Positions 1-8,446 of a stretch of 64,000 nt of DNA are shown piece after piece. The stretch is taken from positions 1 through 64,000 of the forward strand of contig JAQCEM010000002.1 in NCBI GenBank assembly GCA_027729635.1. The letters are read 5' to 3'. Within the stretch, counting starts at the first letter, position 1. Every line of letters starts with the position of its first letter. The DNA comes from Casp-actino8 sp001510335. Its GTDB lineage: Bacteria; Actinomycetota; Acidimicrobiia; Acidimicrobiales; Ilumatobacteraceae. A model generated the notes under the pieces. That model ran no database searches and was not told where the DNA came from. It was given only the letters and a program-made list of their open reading frames with translations. A program made the translations under genes and the position numbers.

Positions 1-137
1 GGTTGGTTTCTCACGTGATACTCACCCGTTCGCCACTAGGTCTTCCCTTGTATTGCTACTCAGTGGACCTCGTTCGACTTGCATGTGTTAAGCACGCCGC
101 CAGCGTTCGTCCTGAGCCAGGATCAAACTCTCCGTCA
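1..137 (-). rRNA. rrs: 16S ribosomal RNA, 5' end (partial)
   Basis: Bases 112-131 are the exact reverse complement of the universal bacterial 16S 5' site (AGAGTTTGATCCTGGCTCAG). The following bases read as the conserved GACGAACGCTGGCGGCGTGC and CATGCAAGTCGAACG segments of 16S, so the gene runs on the minus strand and leaves the window at base 1. Only about 137 bases are present. The exact 5' end is estimated from the usual few bases before AGAGTTTG. tyrS lies upstream in the same direction. Confidence 0.97.
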
Positions 138-202
138 AGAACTAACTGATAACTATTCGTTCGATTGCTCGATTGAGTCATCATCAGTGCGTTCGACAAG
201 AG

Positions 203-245
203 CGCAGTACTACCCAGGGGAATACCCGAGCGTTTGTGTACTGCG
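203..245 (-). other. 8-bp inverted repeat in 16S leader
   Basis: CGCAGTAC (203-210) and GTACTGCG (238-245) are perfect complements flanking a 27-base interior with a small GGG/CCC hairpin. It lies 66 bases before the 16S 5' end and may structure the pre-rRNA leader. Confidence 0.5.
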
Positions 246-254
246 ATCTGGCGA

Positions 255-272
255 GTCAAGCCGAAGCTTGAC
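255..272 (-). other. UUCG-tetraloop stem-loop 2 in rrn leader
   Basis: Minus strand GTCAAGC, loop TTCG, GCTTGAC: a perfect seven-pair stem with the stable UUCG tetraloop, just downstream of the candidate promoter. It resembles leader hairpins seen before antitermination or processing sites. It is not followed by a U-run, so a terminator is unlikely. Confidence 0.6.
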
Positions 273-276
273 CCAT

Positions 277-307
277 TAATTATTTTTTTGGTTAAACCGA
301 AGTTCAA
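277..307 (-). promoter_or_regulatory. candidate rRNA promoter
   Basis: On the minus strand TTGAAC (302-307) is followed after 17 bases by AATAAT (279-284), or after 19 bases by TAATTA (277-282). The spacer contains a run of seven A. This is the best sigma70-like pair seen upstream of 16S. The -35 box also forms one arm of the 291-308 hairpin. No UP element or start site can be proven from sequence alone. Confidence 0.45.
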
Positions 308-308
308 C
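291..308 (-). other. UUCG-tetraloop stem-loop 1 in rrn leader
   Basis: Minus strand GTTGAAC, loop TTCG, then GTTTAAC: seven pairs with one G-U wobble. It overlaps the -35-like box, so it forms in RNA only if transcription begins further upstream. Confidence 0.5.
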
Positions 309-401
309 CGTTTTGAATTGACAGACAGACTCTCCGTCGGGACATAGCAAGCTAAGCCCTCTCGAATGTCTGCCCGCACTGTGCGTTCAGTCTTCTCTTC
401 C

Positions 402-414
402 GTTTTCAAGGAGC
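402..414 (-). promoter_or_regulatory. boxA-like antitermination motif
   Basis: Minus strand GCTCCTTGAAAAC resembles bacterial rRNA boxA elements that recruit NusB/S10. It is preceded by a short GAGC/GCTC hairpin that could serve as a boxB-like element. It lies upstream of the 277-307 promoter candidate, which means either a second promoter lies further upstream or the similarity is accidental. Confidence 0.3.
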
Positions 415-583
415 CTTAGCTCAGGGGCACGCACACTGAGCCGGGCAAGCCCTTAACCAGCGTGTTGGTGCCATGTCCCATCGGCCGTAAACGGCTTTCA
501 GGGGCGAGGGACAAATCTAGCGCACCGAAATGGTGCATCCAACCTGCATATCAGATTTATTTCCAATTTATTTTCGGTCTGTG

Positions 584-599
584 CGAACTTTTCAGTTCG
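584..599 (-). terminator. stem-loop at the tyrS stop codon
   Basis: Minus strand CGAACT, loop GAAA, AGTTCG: a perfect six-pair stem with a GNRA tetraloop that includes the tyrS TGA stop. No U-run follows, so it may stabilise the 3' end or form a weak terminator. Confidence 0.35.
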
Positions 600-1875
600 T
601 GATCGTCAAAAGATGGAAATTCGTCTTACCTTTACGCAGGAGGATATAGCGACCATGCAATAAATCCACTTCTAGCAGGGACTTTGCTTCTTCGAGGGTT
701 TGGCCGTTCGCTTTAAATCCTTTTTGTGTCAATGTTCGGCGAGCTTCGCCGTTCGAGGCCGCCAGTCCGGACTGCACCAAGACCGCAATTTGGTCGCCCA
801 GTTGCCGACGCGTCACCTCTGACGACGGGACCTCACGGGCCACAACTGCGAGTGCTTCGGCCGAGGCGGTCGCCGGGTCTCCCCCGAACAAAACCTGGGC
901 GGCTTCAGCGGCGGCCCGCTCGGCGACCACACCATGAACAAGCGTGGTCACATCTGTTGCCAGCGCTCGTTGCGCCAGACGCTTCTCGGGAGACGCTAGA
1001 TGTTCATCCATTAACGAAGCGATGTCTTCAACGCTACGCAACGTTAGCTGTAACAAAAATCGTTCAACATCTTCGTCAGGTAACTGCACCCAATACTGAC
1101 GGAACTCATACGGACTCGTCTTTTCGGGATCAAGCCACAATGCACCGTGCACTGACTTACCCATCTTTTGTCCATCACTACGCGTGAGTAACGGCCACGT
1201 CAGTCCGTAACCAGATTTCGTGAGTCGACGACGAATGAGATCGGTGCCCGCAGTGATGTTGCCCCACTGATCAGACCCACCCATTTGCATTTCAACATTT
1301 TCAAGCTCGCATAAATGCCTGAAATCATTGGCTTGTAGAAGCATGTAGCTGAACTCAGTAAATGAAATACCGTTTTCACTTTCCATACGCGCGCGCACTG
1401 ATTCTTTCGCAACCATCTGATTGACCGTGAAGTGTTTGCCAACATCGCGCAAGAACTCAAGTGTTCCCATTGGTTCAGTCCACGTTGCATTGTCAACCAT
1501 GCGCGCTGCAACGGGTCCGTCAAAGTCGAGAATCTTTTCAAGTTGCTTCTTCACACACGCAACGTTGTGATTGAGAGTTTCGCGATCGAGAAGATTTCGT
1601 TCTTCGCTACGACCACCGGGGTCGCCGACCATTCCAGTTGCTCCGCCCGCAAGCACGACTGGACGATGACCTGCCAATTGAAAACGCCGCAACATCACTT
1701 GACCAAGAAGGTTGCCAGCATGCAACGAATCGGCGGTGGGGTCAAAGCCCACATAGACGCCGATGGGCCCTTGGTTCAGGCGCTCAATGAGAGCCGCCCG
1801 ATCGGTTGAGTCGTGAATGAGGCCTCGGGCGTCGAGGTCATTGAGAAGTTGTTCACCGGTCATTGAAAGAGACAT
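592..1875 (-). CDS. tyrS: tyrosyl-tRNA synthetase
   Basis: A cytoplasmic class I aminoacyl-tRNA synthetase that charges tRNA-Tyr with tyrosine using ATP. The 427-residue product has the HIGH-type motif as HAGN at residues 52-55, the tyrosine-pocket segment around GGSDQWGN (199-206) and the KMSKS loop as KMGKS (237-241). An S4-like RNA-binding domain lies at the C terminus (about 350-425). Length matches bacterial TyrS. A second in-frame ATG at 1863 (MTGEQL) is an equally good start. No T-box is visible upstream. It is transcribed toward the rRNA operon and is divergent from the DUF2332 gene. Confidence 0.97.
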   Translation of the reverse strand: MSLSMTGEQLLNDLDARGLIHDSTDRAALIERLNQGPIGVYVGFDPTADSLHAGNLLGQVMLRRFQLAGHRPVVLAGGATGMVGDPGGRSEERNLLDRETLNHNVACVKKQLEKILDFDGPVAARMVDNATWTEPMGTLEFLRDVGKHFTVNQMVAKESVRARMESENGISFTEFSYMLLQANDFRHLCELENVEMQMGGSDQWGNITAGTDLIRRRLTKSGYGLTWPLLTRSDGQKMGKSVHGALWLDPEKTSPYEFRQYWVQLPDEDVERFLLQLTLRSVEDIASLMDEHLASPEKRLAQRALATDVTTLVHGVVAERAAAEAAQVLFGGDPATASAEALAVVAREVPSSEVTRRQLGDQIAVLVQSGLAASNGEARRTLTQKGFKANGQTLEEAKSLLEVDLLHGRYILLRKGKTNFHLLTITN

Positions 1876-1907
1876 ACCTGTTTATTCTCTCAGTTTCGGG
1901 CACCAAG

Positions 1908-2975
1908 ATGCTGATCCATTACCGTGAACTCGTGCACGATCTCGCTCAACGATTCACCGACTTCGCCAAATCATTCGAAAAAGGCGCTCCGCTGTACAGC
2001 CGTATCGCTGCCCGCGTCGCCGAAGAGCCCGCTGTTCTTGAACTGATGTCAGTTGCCCCGATTGCTCAGCGGATACCGGTCTTACTGTTCGCCAGTGCCC
2101 ATTATCTGCTTCTTGACGACCGCTATCACGAATTGGCTCAGCATTACCCCAACATCACGAGCACTCCGCCAACCGGAGACGCTGCAAACCTATTCGTTGC
2201 GTTTGTTCTTCAACGCGCTGATGCGATGAAAGAACTTCTCGCCAATCGGACAACGCAAACGAATGAAATCAGTCGCTGCAACTGGTTTCTTTTCCCATCT
2301 GCGATGTTGGACGCCGAGGTAGGTCCGCTCGCACAGGTTGATGTGGGCAGCAGCGCCGGGTTAAATCAGTTGTTTCCAAACCTTGGCTTTGATCTCAACC
2401 CTGGTGGATTAATCGGCAAAAGCGCTGCTCTCACCATCACATGCGATATCACCGGCACGCCTCCTGTTCCTACAGATCGACCTCATGTCATTTGGTCAAT
2501 GGGTCTTGATACCAAGCCCATTGACGTTCGCAATGACGCGGGAGTTCGCTGGCTTGAAGCATGTGTATGGCCCGATCAGGTTGAGCGCTTTAATCGTCTG
2601 CAACGGGCTATCGCATTGGCGCGACACCACAACATCGTGGTCGAACGTGGCGATGCTGTTGATGACGTCGCGCAAGCAATTGAACGAGCGGCAAAACATG
2701 CACATCCGGTCGTGACGACAAGTTGGGTATTGAACTATCTCCCACCTGAACGACGTATCGCTTTTGTGGATGAACTCGATCGTGTCGGAAGTGAACGAGA
2801 TCTCAGTTGGGTCATCGCCGAAAGTCCGTATGAAACCCCAGAGCTTCCTGGTCATCGTGGATCTGATGAACTCATCACCGTGATCACGTTGGTAACCTGG
2901 CGTCAGGGTCAGCGCTCTGTTCAACGATTAGCGACGACCCATCCTCATGGACAATGGATCCATTGGGGGAATTAG
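1908..2975 (+). CDS. DUF2332 family protein
   Basis: A 355-residue protein of the DUF2332 family, common in actinobacteria and without an established function. The family-typical segment DVGSSAGLNQLFP lies near residues 144-156 and looks like a glycine-rich nucleotide- or SAM-binding turn, so a methyltransferase-like fold is possible but only inferred. I chose the ATG at 1908. The frame is open to a TTG at 1863 that overlaps the tyrS start, but that extension is hydrophobic and unlike the family. The stop codon ends directly against the stop of the convergent thioesterase gene, with no spacer. It may share a divergent promoter region with tyrS. Confidence 0.8.
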   Translation: MLIHYRELVHDLAQRFTDFAKSFEKGAPLYSRIAARVAEEPAVLELMSVAPIAQRIPVLLFASAHYLLLDDRYHELAQHYPNITSTPPTGDAANLFVAFVLQRADAMKELLANRTTQTNEISRCNWFLFPSAMLDAEVGPLAQVDVGSSAGLNQLFPNLGFDLNPGGLIGKSAALTITCDITGTPPVPTDRPHVIWSMGLDTKPIDVRNDAGVRWLEACVWPDQVERFNRLQRAIALARHHNIVVERGDAVDDVAQAIERAAKHAHPVVTTSWVLNYLPPERRIAFVDELDRVGSERDLSWVIAESPYETPELPGHRGSDELITVITLVTWRQGQRSVQRLATTHPHGQWIHWGN

Positions 2976-3404
2976 TCATTTACCCACTGAATATTTACTG
3001 AGTGCTTCCTTGATGATTGCGGGGATTGGCGAAGGTCGTTGTGACTTGGGGTCAACACTCACATAGGTAATCACTGCGTTAAATCGTGAGTCGCCGTCAA
3101 CTTGTCCATTAATCGCGACATCAAAGCTACTATTCCCCCATCGTGACACTTCACAGTGCATATCGAGGGTGTCGCCAAACTTCACTGGTGAATGCCATGT
3201 GAGTTGTGTGGACTTGAGCATGAAATCAAAACCGATTGCGTGCAGATCAGTTGAAGACCCTGCTTTCTTTAGTTCATCTGATAGTGCGAAACGAGTCCAG
3301 GTATCAACGGCATCATCGACATACACAAAATAGTTGGCGTTGAAGACCACGCGTTGCATATCGCATTCGCCGTAACGGACTCGGAGCGAGTGAACATACG
3401 ACAT
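2976..3404 (-). CDS. acyl-CoA thioesterase, YbgC/4-hydroxybenzoyl-CoA type
   Basis: A 142-residue single hot-dog domain protein, probably hydrolysing an acyl-CoA thioester in the cytoplasm. The opening VRYGECDMQRVVFNANY matches the family pattern in which the Asp after Glu-Cys is the catalytic acid and the Asn-Tyr segment lines the CoA site. The start at 3404 gives MSYVHSL and has AAGGGA nine bases upstream; a longer frame to 3437 lacks support. The substrate cannot be told from sequence. It stands alone between the DUF2332 gene and argH, whose stop is 111 bases upstream. Confidence 0.85.
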   Translation of the reverse strand: MSYVHSLRVRYGECDMQRVVFNANYFVYVDDAVDTWTRFALSDELKKAGSSTDLHAIGFDFMLKSTQLTWHSPVKFGDTLDMHCEVSRWGNSSFDVAINGQVDGDSRFNAVITYVSVDPKSQRPSPIPAIIKEALSKYSVGK

Positions 3405-3515
3405 TGTGTTACATCCCTTGTGAGCCGACTCGAACAAACTCGGTCACTGCATTAGCGATCATCTGCACAGCGACAGCAGCCCAAAAAAACCGTGCCATCT
3501 GTTGCAAAGCTCGAC

Positions 3516-4919
3516 TCACAACAGCTTCCAGTTTGCGACAGCAGTCGCGAAATTCTTGATCTGTTCAGCGACTGGTTTCGGACCAGCCCCACCTGGAGTG
3601 GTGCGCATCGTGACGCCAACGCCTGGCGCTATGAGGACCGCAGCGTCTCCGCCAAGTGTTGGTTCGGCGGTCACGAGATCTTCTAACGAACCTTCACCAG
3701 CCAATGTGCGGCGCACCAAAGCACCCACAATCGCGTGTGCATCTCGGAACGGGGTTCCGGCTCGTACCAAAAATTCAGCAAGGTCGGTCGCGGCCATCGT
3801 TGGAGCATCAGCGGCTGACTTCATACGTTCAGGAACAAATCGGGCAGTGGCGATCATGCCGTTGAGAGCAGCCAACGCCAACGACACTTGATCCATCGCA
3901 TCAAAGAGGGGCTCTTTGTCTTCTTGTAGATCACGGTTATACGCGAGTGGCAAACCTTTGAGTGTTGTCAGCAGTCCGACGAGGTCGCCAATGACACGGC
4001 CTGCCTTGCCACGAGCAAGTTCGGCAATGTCAGCATTCTTCTTCTGGGGCAACATAGACGAACCAGTTGCGTACGCGTCATCAAGAACCGCAAAACCGAA
4101 TTCGTCGCTCGTCCACAGCACCCACTCCTCACCAATACGTGACAAGTGAATAGCAACCATGGAGAGGCCAAAAAGGATTTCAGCAACGAAGTCACGATCG
4201 CTTACCGCATCTAACGAGTTATCAAACGGACGAGCGAAACCAAGTTCGCGAGCCGTGAACGAAGGATCAAGAGGCAACGACGATCCAGCGAGCGCTCCTG
4301 CGCCAAGTGGTGATACATCAGTCCGCTTGAGCGCGTCGCGAAGTCGCTCAATGTCGCGGCCGAACGCCCAACCGTGAGCCAACAAATGATGTGCCAATAG
4401 AACCGGCTGAGCCCTTTGAACATGCGTATAGCCAGGCAGATAAACAGCGTCGCCGCCTACACCGGCTTCGGTTGCCCGAGCCAGAAGTGTTTCTTGCATC
4501 GCGATGATCCGAGCGATGACTTTCGGAACCTCGCGCTGACACCAGAGACGCAAGCCAGTGACTGATTGATCATTACGGCTACGACCCGTATGCAACTTTG
4601 CTCCAGGTGCCCCACAAATTTCGGTGACCCGTCGTTCAACTGCGGTATGAATATCTTCATCGCTGGGTGCGTAGACAAAAGCACCCGACGACATTTCGTT
4701 TTCAACGGTTTGCAATGCAGCAAGTACTGCATCACGTTCGTCGTTGGTCAAAATGTTGACATGTGCAAGCCCTTTCACATGAGCCCTCGAACAATTGATG
4801 TCATCAAGCCACAAGCGTTGGTCAAACGGCAAACTGGCCGTATACGCCATGAGTTCATCTGCTGGCCCACCAGCGAATCGACCGTGCCACAAAGTTTTTG
4901 AATCGTGTTGCTCGGTCAT
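3516..4919 (-). CDS. argH: argininosuccinate lyase
   Basis: Last step of arginine synthesis: splits argininosuccinate into arginine and fumarate, as a cytoplasmic homotetramer. The 467-residue product carries TGRSRNDQ (111-118), HVQRAQP (166-172) and the fumarase-superfamily signature GSSMLPQKKN (287-296), which forms the mobile catalytic loop. Length and motifs are normal. Its ATG overlaps the argR stop by four bases (ATGA), so it is translationally coupled as the last gene of the operon. In many actinobacteria argG sits between argR and argH; here it does not. Confidence 0.97.
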   Translation of the reverse strand: MTEQHDSKTLWHGRFAGGPADELMAYTASLPFDQRLWLDDINCSRAHVKGLAHVNILTNDERDAVLAALQTVENEMSSGAFVYAPSDEDIHTAVERRVTEICGAPGAKLHTGRSRNDQSVTGLRLWCQREVPKVIARIIAMQETLLARATEAGVGGDAVYLPGYTHVQRAQPVLLAHHLLAHGWAFGRDIERLRDALKRTDVSPLGAGALAGSSLPLDPSFTARELGFARPFDNSLDAVSDRDFVAEILFGLSMVAIHLSRIGEEWVLWTSDEFGFAVLDDAYATGSSMLPQKKNADIAELARGKAGRVIGDLVGLLTTLKGLPLAYNRDLQEDKEPLFDAMDQVSLALAALNGMIATARFVPERMKSAADAPTMAATDLAEFLVRAGTPFRDAHAIVGALVRRTLAGEGSLEDLVTAEPTLGGDAAVLIAPGVGVTMRTTPGGAGPKPVAEQIKNFATAVANWKLL

Positions 4920-5410
4920 GAAACTTTCCTCACCTTGGAGTTTGTTGCGATACCCGCAAATTCACGAAGTTTGTCAGCCATTTTGGCACCGCCAATATCT
5001 TCAGATGCAATACAGAAAATGGTGTCGTCACCCGCGACCGTGCCAATGAGACCGTTCATACCGCTGCGATCAAGAGCCGAAGCAACGACATGAGCGCAAC
5101 CCGGAGGTGTTCGTACAACAACCATTGGACCGCTGTGTTGCACATCGGCTACCCACTCACCCATCACCCGCCGCAACTGATCTTCGGGAGCAAGTCGAGC
5201 GGGAGCGAATTCGGGAATTGCATAGACAGTGTCGCCACCAGGTACGCGCACTTTCACGGCACCCAGATCCTCAAGATCGCGCGAGACAGTTGCTTGTGTT
5301 GCACTAATTCCACTACCCAACAAAAGTTCGACAAGTTGTGGTTGATTGGTGACCGCCTGCTGCGAGATCAGCGTGGCGATTAATTGCTGACGTTGCGCCT
5401 TTGTGCTCAT
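4916..5410 (-). CDS. argR: arginine repressor
   Basis: Arginine-responsive hexameric transcription regulator. Residues 1-75 form the winged helix DNA-binding domain, with the family segment ATVSRDLEDLG near 40-50. The C-terminal half contains GTVAGDDTI (123-131), the loop that binds arginine at the trimer interface. At 164 residues it is full length. It is embedded in the operon it presumably represses, overlapping argF and argH by four bases each. The likely operator is the TATGCATA palindrome in the argC promoter at 9522-9529. Confidence 0.95.
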   Translation of the reverse strand: MSTKAQRQQLIATLISQQAVTNQPQLVELLLGSGISATQATVSRDLEDLGAVKVRVPGGDTVYAIPEFAPARLAPEDQLRRVMGEWVADVQHSGPMVVVRTPPGCAHVVASALDRSGMNGLIGTVAGDDTIFCIASEDIGGAKMADKLREFAGIATNSKVRKVS

Positions 5411-6324
5411 TGCGAAACTCCCAACATGAATGCGAGCACGCCCCGTGAAGCGTGCAAACGGTTGTGACCTTGCCGAATCACCCGACTAGCGGAACCATCG
5501 ATGACTTCAGCAGCGACTTCGTAACCCCGATACGCCGGAAGGCAGTGCATGAAAATGCCCTGCGAATCAGCTTTTGACATCAAATCTGTGGTGACCGCGT
5601 ACGAGCCAAAGATCTGCAGGCGTTCGGCCTTTTCTGCCTCTTGGCCCATCGAAACCCATGTATCAGTGTGCACGGCATGAGCGCCAACAACCGCAAGTTG
5701 GGGATCGCTCGATTGATTGATTGAGCCACTGCCCAATGCGGCAATACGACTCAGCTCCGCGTCTGATGCTTTATACCCCGCTGGACACGCCAAACGGTAG
5801 TGAGCACCAAGCATCACACACACTTCTCCAAGTGAACGCGCCACATTGTTGTAATCGCCTACGTAGGCCACTGTCTTGCCATCTAACGACCCAAATTCTT
5901 GAACCATTGTGAGCGCGTCGGCTAGACCCTGAAGCGGATGTGATTCATCGCTCAACATATTGACAACTGGCACCGAACTTGTCGCTGCCAAACGCGTGAC
6001 AACATCGTGTTTGAAAACCCGCGCTGCGATGAGCCCGTGGTATCCAGACATGATGCGAGCGATGTCTTCGACTGGTTCGCGAGTATCAAAACCGACTTCT
6101 TCGCCTCGCGTGTAGACGGGGTGACCGCCAAGTTGAACGACTGCGATTTCCATGCTGTGCCGAGTTCGATTAGATGGCTTCTCAAAAATCAGCGCAGCAC
6201 CTTTGGGTGTTCCGTCAGATTCTGCGAGCGGTCGACCAAGACTCGCGGGGTCACGCTGAGAGAGTTCAAGCACGAGCTTGATCTCGCCGACAGTGAGATC
6301 GGTGATGTTGAGTAAATGTCGCAT
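5407..6324 (-). CDS. argF: ornithine carbamoyltransferase
   Basis: Transfers the carbamoyl group of carbamoyl phosphate to ornithine to give citrulline. In the 305-residue product the carbamoyl phosphate loop reads SNRTR (51-55), where most OTCs have STRTR. HPLQ (carbamoyl-P binding) and HCLP (ornithine binding and catalytic Cys) are both present. Its substrate carbamoyl phosphate would come from CarAB encoded at 28-32 kb. The gene is five bases downstream of argD and overlaps argR by four bases. Confidence 0.95.
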   Translation of the reverse strand: MRHLLNITDLTVGEIKLVLELSQRDPASLGRPLAESDGTPKGAALIFEKPSNRTRHSMEIAVVQLGGHPVYTRGEEVGFDTREPVEDIARIMSGYHGLIAARVFKHDVVTRLAATSSVPVVNMLSDESHPLQGLADALTMVQEFGSLDGKTVAYVGDYNNVARSLGEVCVMLGAHYRLACPAGYKASDAELSRIAALGSGSINQSSDPQLAVVGAHAVHTDTWVSMGQEAEKAERLQIFGSYAVTTDLMSKADSQGIFMHCLPAYRGYEVAAEVIDGSASRVIRQGHNRLHASRGVLAFMLGVSQ

Positions 6325-6329
6325 ATTTC

Positions 6330-7538
6330 TCAGGCGATAACGCCAACTCCTTCAGACAAAACTTCGGCAATCTTTGAGACAACTTCATCCATCTCGGCAA
6401 TTGAAACTGTGATTGGTGGTGCAAGTCGCAACGAGGTTGCGTTCACCGCATTCGTCACGACACCACGATTGAGCAGTTCAAGATAGACAGCCTTGGCATC
6501 GCGCTTCGGTCCGAGTTCGGCGGCTCGCAAGAGTCCCTGCCCACGTACCTCAACGACACCTGCAACTTTTTCAAGTTGCTCCGCCAAATACTGACCCTTG
6601 TCGTGCGAAAGAACGGGTGCATTAATTCGGCGCATCTCACCGATGACTGCGGTAATGGCAACACCAGCAATTGCCGTGCCGCTATAGGTTGATCCGTGAT
6701 CACCAGGCTGAAAGACCGCAGCGACTTCACGCTTGGCCCAACAGGCACCAACGGGGAAACCGTTACCGAGTGCCTTAGCCATTGTTACGACATCGGGAAC
6801 GATATCGGCGTGCTGAAATCCGAACCATTTGCCGGTACGCGCGAATCCGGTTTGCACCTCGTCAACCATCATCAATATGCCGCGTTCGTCGCACAACTGA
6901 CGAATACCTTGTAGATACTCGCGCGATGCAGGGATAACTCCCCCTTCGCCTTGAACTGTTTCGATGAGAATTGCCGAAACCGTCGGATCAATTGCATCAA
7001 CCAAAGCCTGCAGGTCCCCAAATGCGACATGACGAAAGCCATCGGGCATCGGATGAAACGGTTCTTGCTTTGCCGGCTGACCGGTCGCGGCGAGCGCAGC
7101 CAAGGTTCGGCCGTGAAAACTTCCGAATGCCGAAACAACGACATGTCGACCTCGCCCGCCGAAACGACGAGCCAACTTGAGTGCGGCTTCATTTGCTTCA
7201 GCACCGCTGTTGCACAGGAAAACTTGACCTTCAGCACCTGATGCTTCAAACATCAATTCATTAATTGCAATTGCGGCTTGTGTCGCTGCAGGGTTCGCAA
7301 AGAAATTACTGACATGCAACAACTTAGAAAGTTGCTGAGAGATTGCATCGGCGACCACCGGGTTGCTATGACCGAGTGAAACTACGGCGATACCTGACAA
7401 GAAGTCGAGGTAACGCTTGCCATTACTATCCCACAGTTCGGTGCCGAGTCCCTTTTCGAACATCACTGCCGGTGCACCAAATACGGGCATAAACGGGCAG
7501 TACTGATTGGGTGACATTGAGAATGTATGTCCGCTCAT
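6330..7538 (-). CDS. argD: acetylornithine aminotransferase
   Basis: A PLP-dependent class III aminotransferase converting N-acetylglutamate semialdehyde to N-acetylornithine with glutamate as donor. The 402-residue protein has CNSGAEANEAALKLAR for cofactor phosphate binding, the MVDEVQTGFARTG segment with the Asp contacting the pyridine nitrogen, and the Schiff-base Lys in MAKALGNGFPVG. It overlaps the end of argB by four bases. The context leaves little doubt over substrate, although the family also includes succinylornithine and GABA aminotransferases. Confidence 0.95.
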   Translation of the reverse strand: MSGHTFSMSPNQYCPFMPVFGAPAVMFEKGLGTELWDSNGKRYLDFLSGIAVVSLGHSNPVVADAISQQLSKLLHVSNFFANPAATQAAIAINELMFEASGAEGQVFLCNSGAEANEAALKLARRFGGRGRHVVVSAFGSFHGRTLAALAATGQPAKQEPFHPMPDGFRHVAFGDLQALVDAIDPTVSAILIETVQGEGGVIPASREYLQGIRQLCDERGILMMVDEVQTGFARTGKWFGFQHADIVPDVVTMAKALGNGFPVGACWAKREVAAVFQPGDHGSTYSGTAIAGVAITAVIGEMRRINAPVLSHDKGQYLAEQLEKVAGVVEVRGQGLLRAAELGPKRDAKAVYLELLNRGVVTNAVNATSLRLAPPITVSIAEMDEVVSKIAEVLSEGVGVIA

Positions 7539-8446
7539 GATGCTTGACCAGCCTTTCGATATGAACTTTCAACCATCGTCCCGATTCCGGAATCAGTGAA
7601 AAGTTCAAGTAACAACACGTGCGGAATTCGCCCATCCAAAATGTGTGAACGCTTCACACCATTTCGTACGGCATGAACACAACTTTCAACTTTCGGGATC
7701 ATTCCACCAGCAATGGTTCCATCAGCCATTAATGCATCAAGTTCATCGGGAGTCGTTTGACGAATCAAACTGCTCGGATCGCTCACGACTTTCCGCAAAC
7801 CTTCAATATCGGTGAGGTACACGAGCTTTTCTGCTTCAAGAGCCTCAGCAATTGCCCCAGCAACGGTGTCGGCATTGATGTTGTACGCCTGACCATTTGC
7901 ACCGACACCAATGGTCGCAATCACCGGAACGAACTCATCGTCGAGAAGTCGTTGTAGAATTGCGGGGTTGATCTTTTCAACATCACCCACAAATCCAAGC
8001 TCTGGATCTTTGGGTGTTGCGGTAATCAGAGTCGCATCTTCTCCACTCACACCAACCGCAAAACGACCGTGCACGTTGATCGCGGCAACGATTTGTGGAT
8101 TCACTTGCCCGCTCAATACCATTCGCGCAATATCAACCGTTTCGGCATCGGTGACCCGCAAACCATTCTTGAATTCAGTGGTCTTGCCGAGCCGAGTCAT
8201 GAGGTCACTGATTTGGGGTCCACCACCATGAACGACGACGGGCTTGAGACCAACAAGCCGCATCAACACAATGTCTTCAGCAAATAGTGCGAGTGCGTCA
8301 GATTCGGTTGCTCCGGCCAACGCGTTGCCGCCGTACTTCACCACGATGACTTTGTTAGCAAATTTGCGAATATACGGCAAAGCCTCAATGAGAACAGCCG
8401 CCCGTGATTCGGGAGTTAATGCACTTGAAGAATTCTGTGTACTCAC
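7535..8446 (-). CDS. argB: acetylglutamate kinase
   Basis: Phosphorylates N-acetylglutamate, the second step of arginine synthesis and usually the arginine-inhibited one. The 303-residue amino acid kinase fold shows VKYGGNAL (36-43), VVHGGGPQI for phosphate binding and an ATP-binding segment around LTDIEGL. The N-terminal extension of about 25 residues is the type that forms the hexamer in arginine-sensitive enzymes, so feedback inhibition is plausible. It overlaps argC by four bases; in many relatives argJ lies between these two genes. Confidence 0.95.
   Translation of the reverse strand: MSTQNSSSALTPESRAAVLIEALPYIRKFANKVIVVKYGGNALAGATESDALALFAEDIVLMRLVGLKPVVVHGGGPQISDLMTRLGKTTEFKNGLRVTDAETVDIARMVLSGQVNPQIVAAINVHGRFAVGVSGEDATLITATPKDPELGFVGDVEKINPAILQRLLDDEFVPVIATIGVGANGQAYNINADTVAGAIAEALEAEKLVYLTDIEGLRKVVSDPSSLIRQTTPDELDALMADGTIAGGMIPKVESCVHAVRNGVKRSHILDGRIPHVLLLELFTDSGIGTMVESSYRKAGQAS

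Larger units (their letters stand above)
138..591 (-). other. rRNA operon leader and promoter region between tyrS and 16S
   Basis: This is the only stretch over 300 bases without a convincing protein gene. Read on the minus strand it holds, in order, a stem-loop at the tyrS stop (584-599), small hairpins (GCACC/GGTGC at 522-536; GCCGT/ACGGC at 484-495), a boxA-like motif (402-414), a promoter-like pair (277-307), two UUCG-loop hairpins (291-308 and 255-272) and an 8-bp inverted repeat (203-245) before 16S. A 117-codon open frame here (56-409) runs into 16S and is not credible. Confidence 0.7.

Noticed and set aside
56..409. 117-codon open frame on the minus strand over the rRNA leader
   Set aside because: It runs into the 16S 5' end, overlaps the promoter hairpins and resembles no protein.
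584..599. Strong intrinsic terminator after tyrS
   Set aside because: The stem is perfect, but no U-run follows; kept only as a weak terminator candidate.
1432..1809. 125-codon plus-strand frame
   Set aside because: It is antisense to tyrS, within conserved catalytic segments.
3502..3891. 129-codon plus-strand frame
   Set aside because: It is antisense to the argH 3' end with no coding features of its own.
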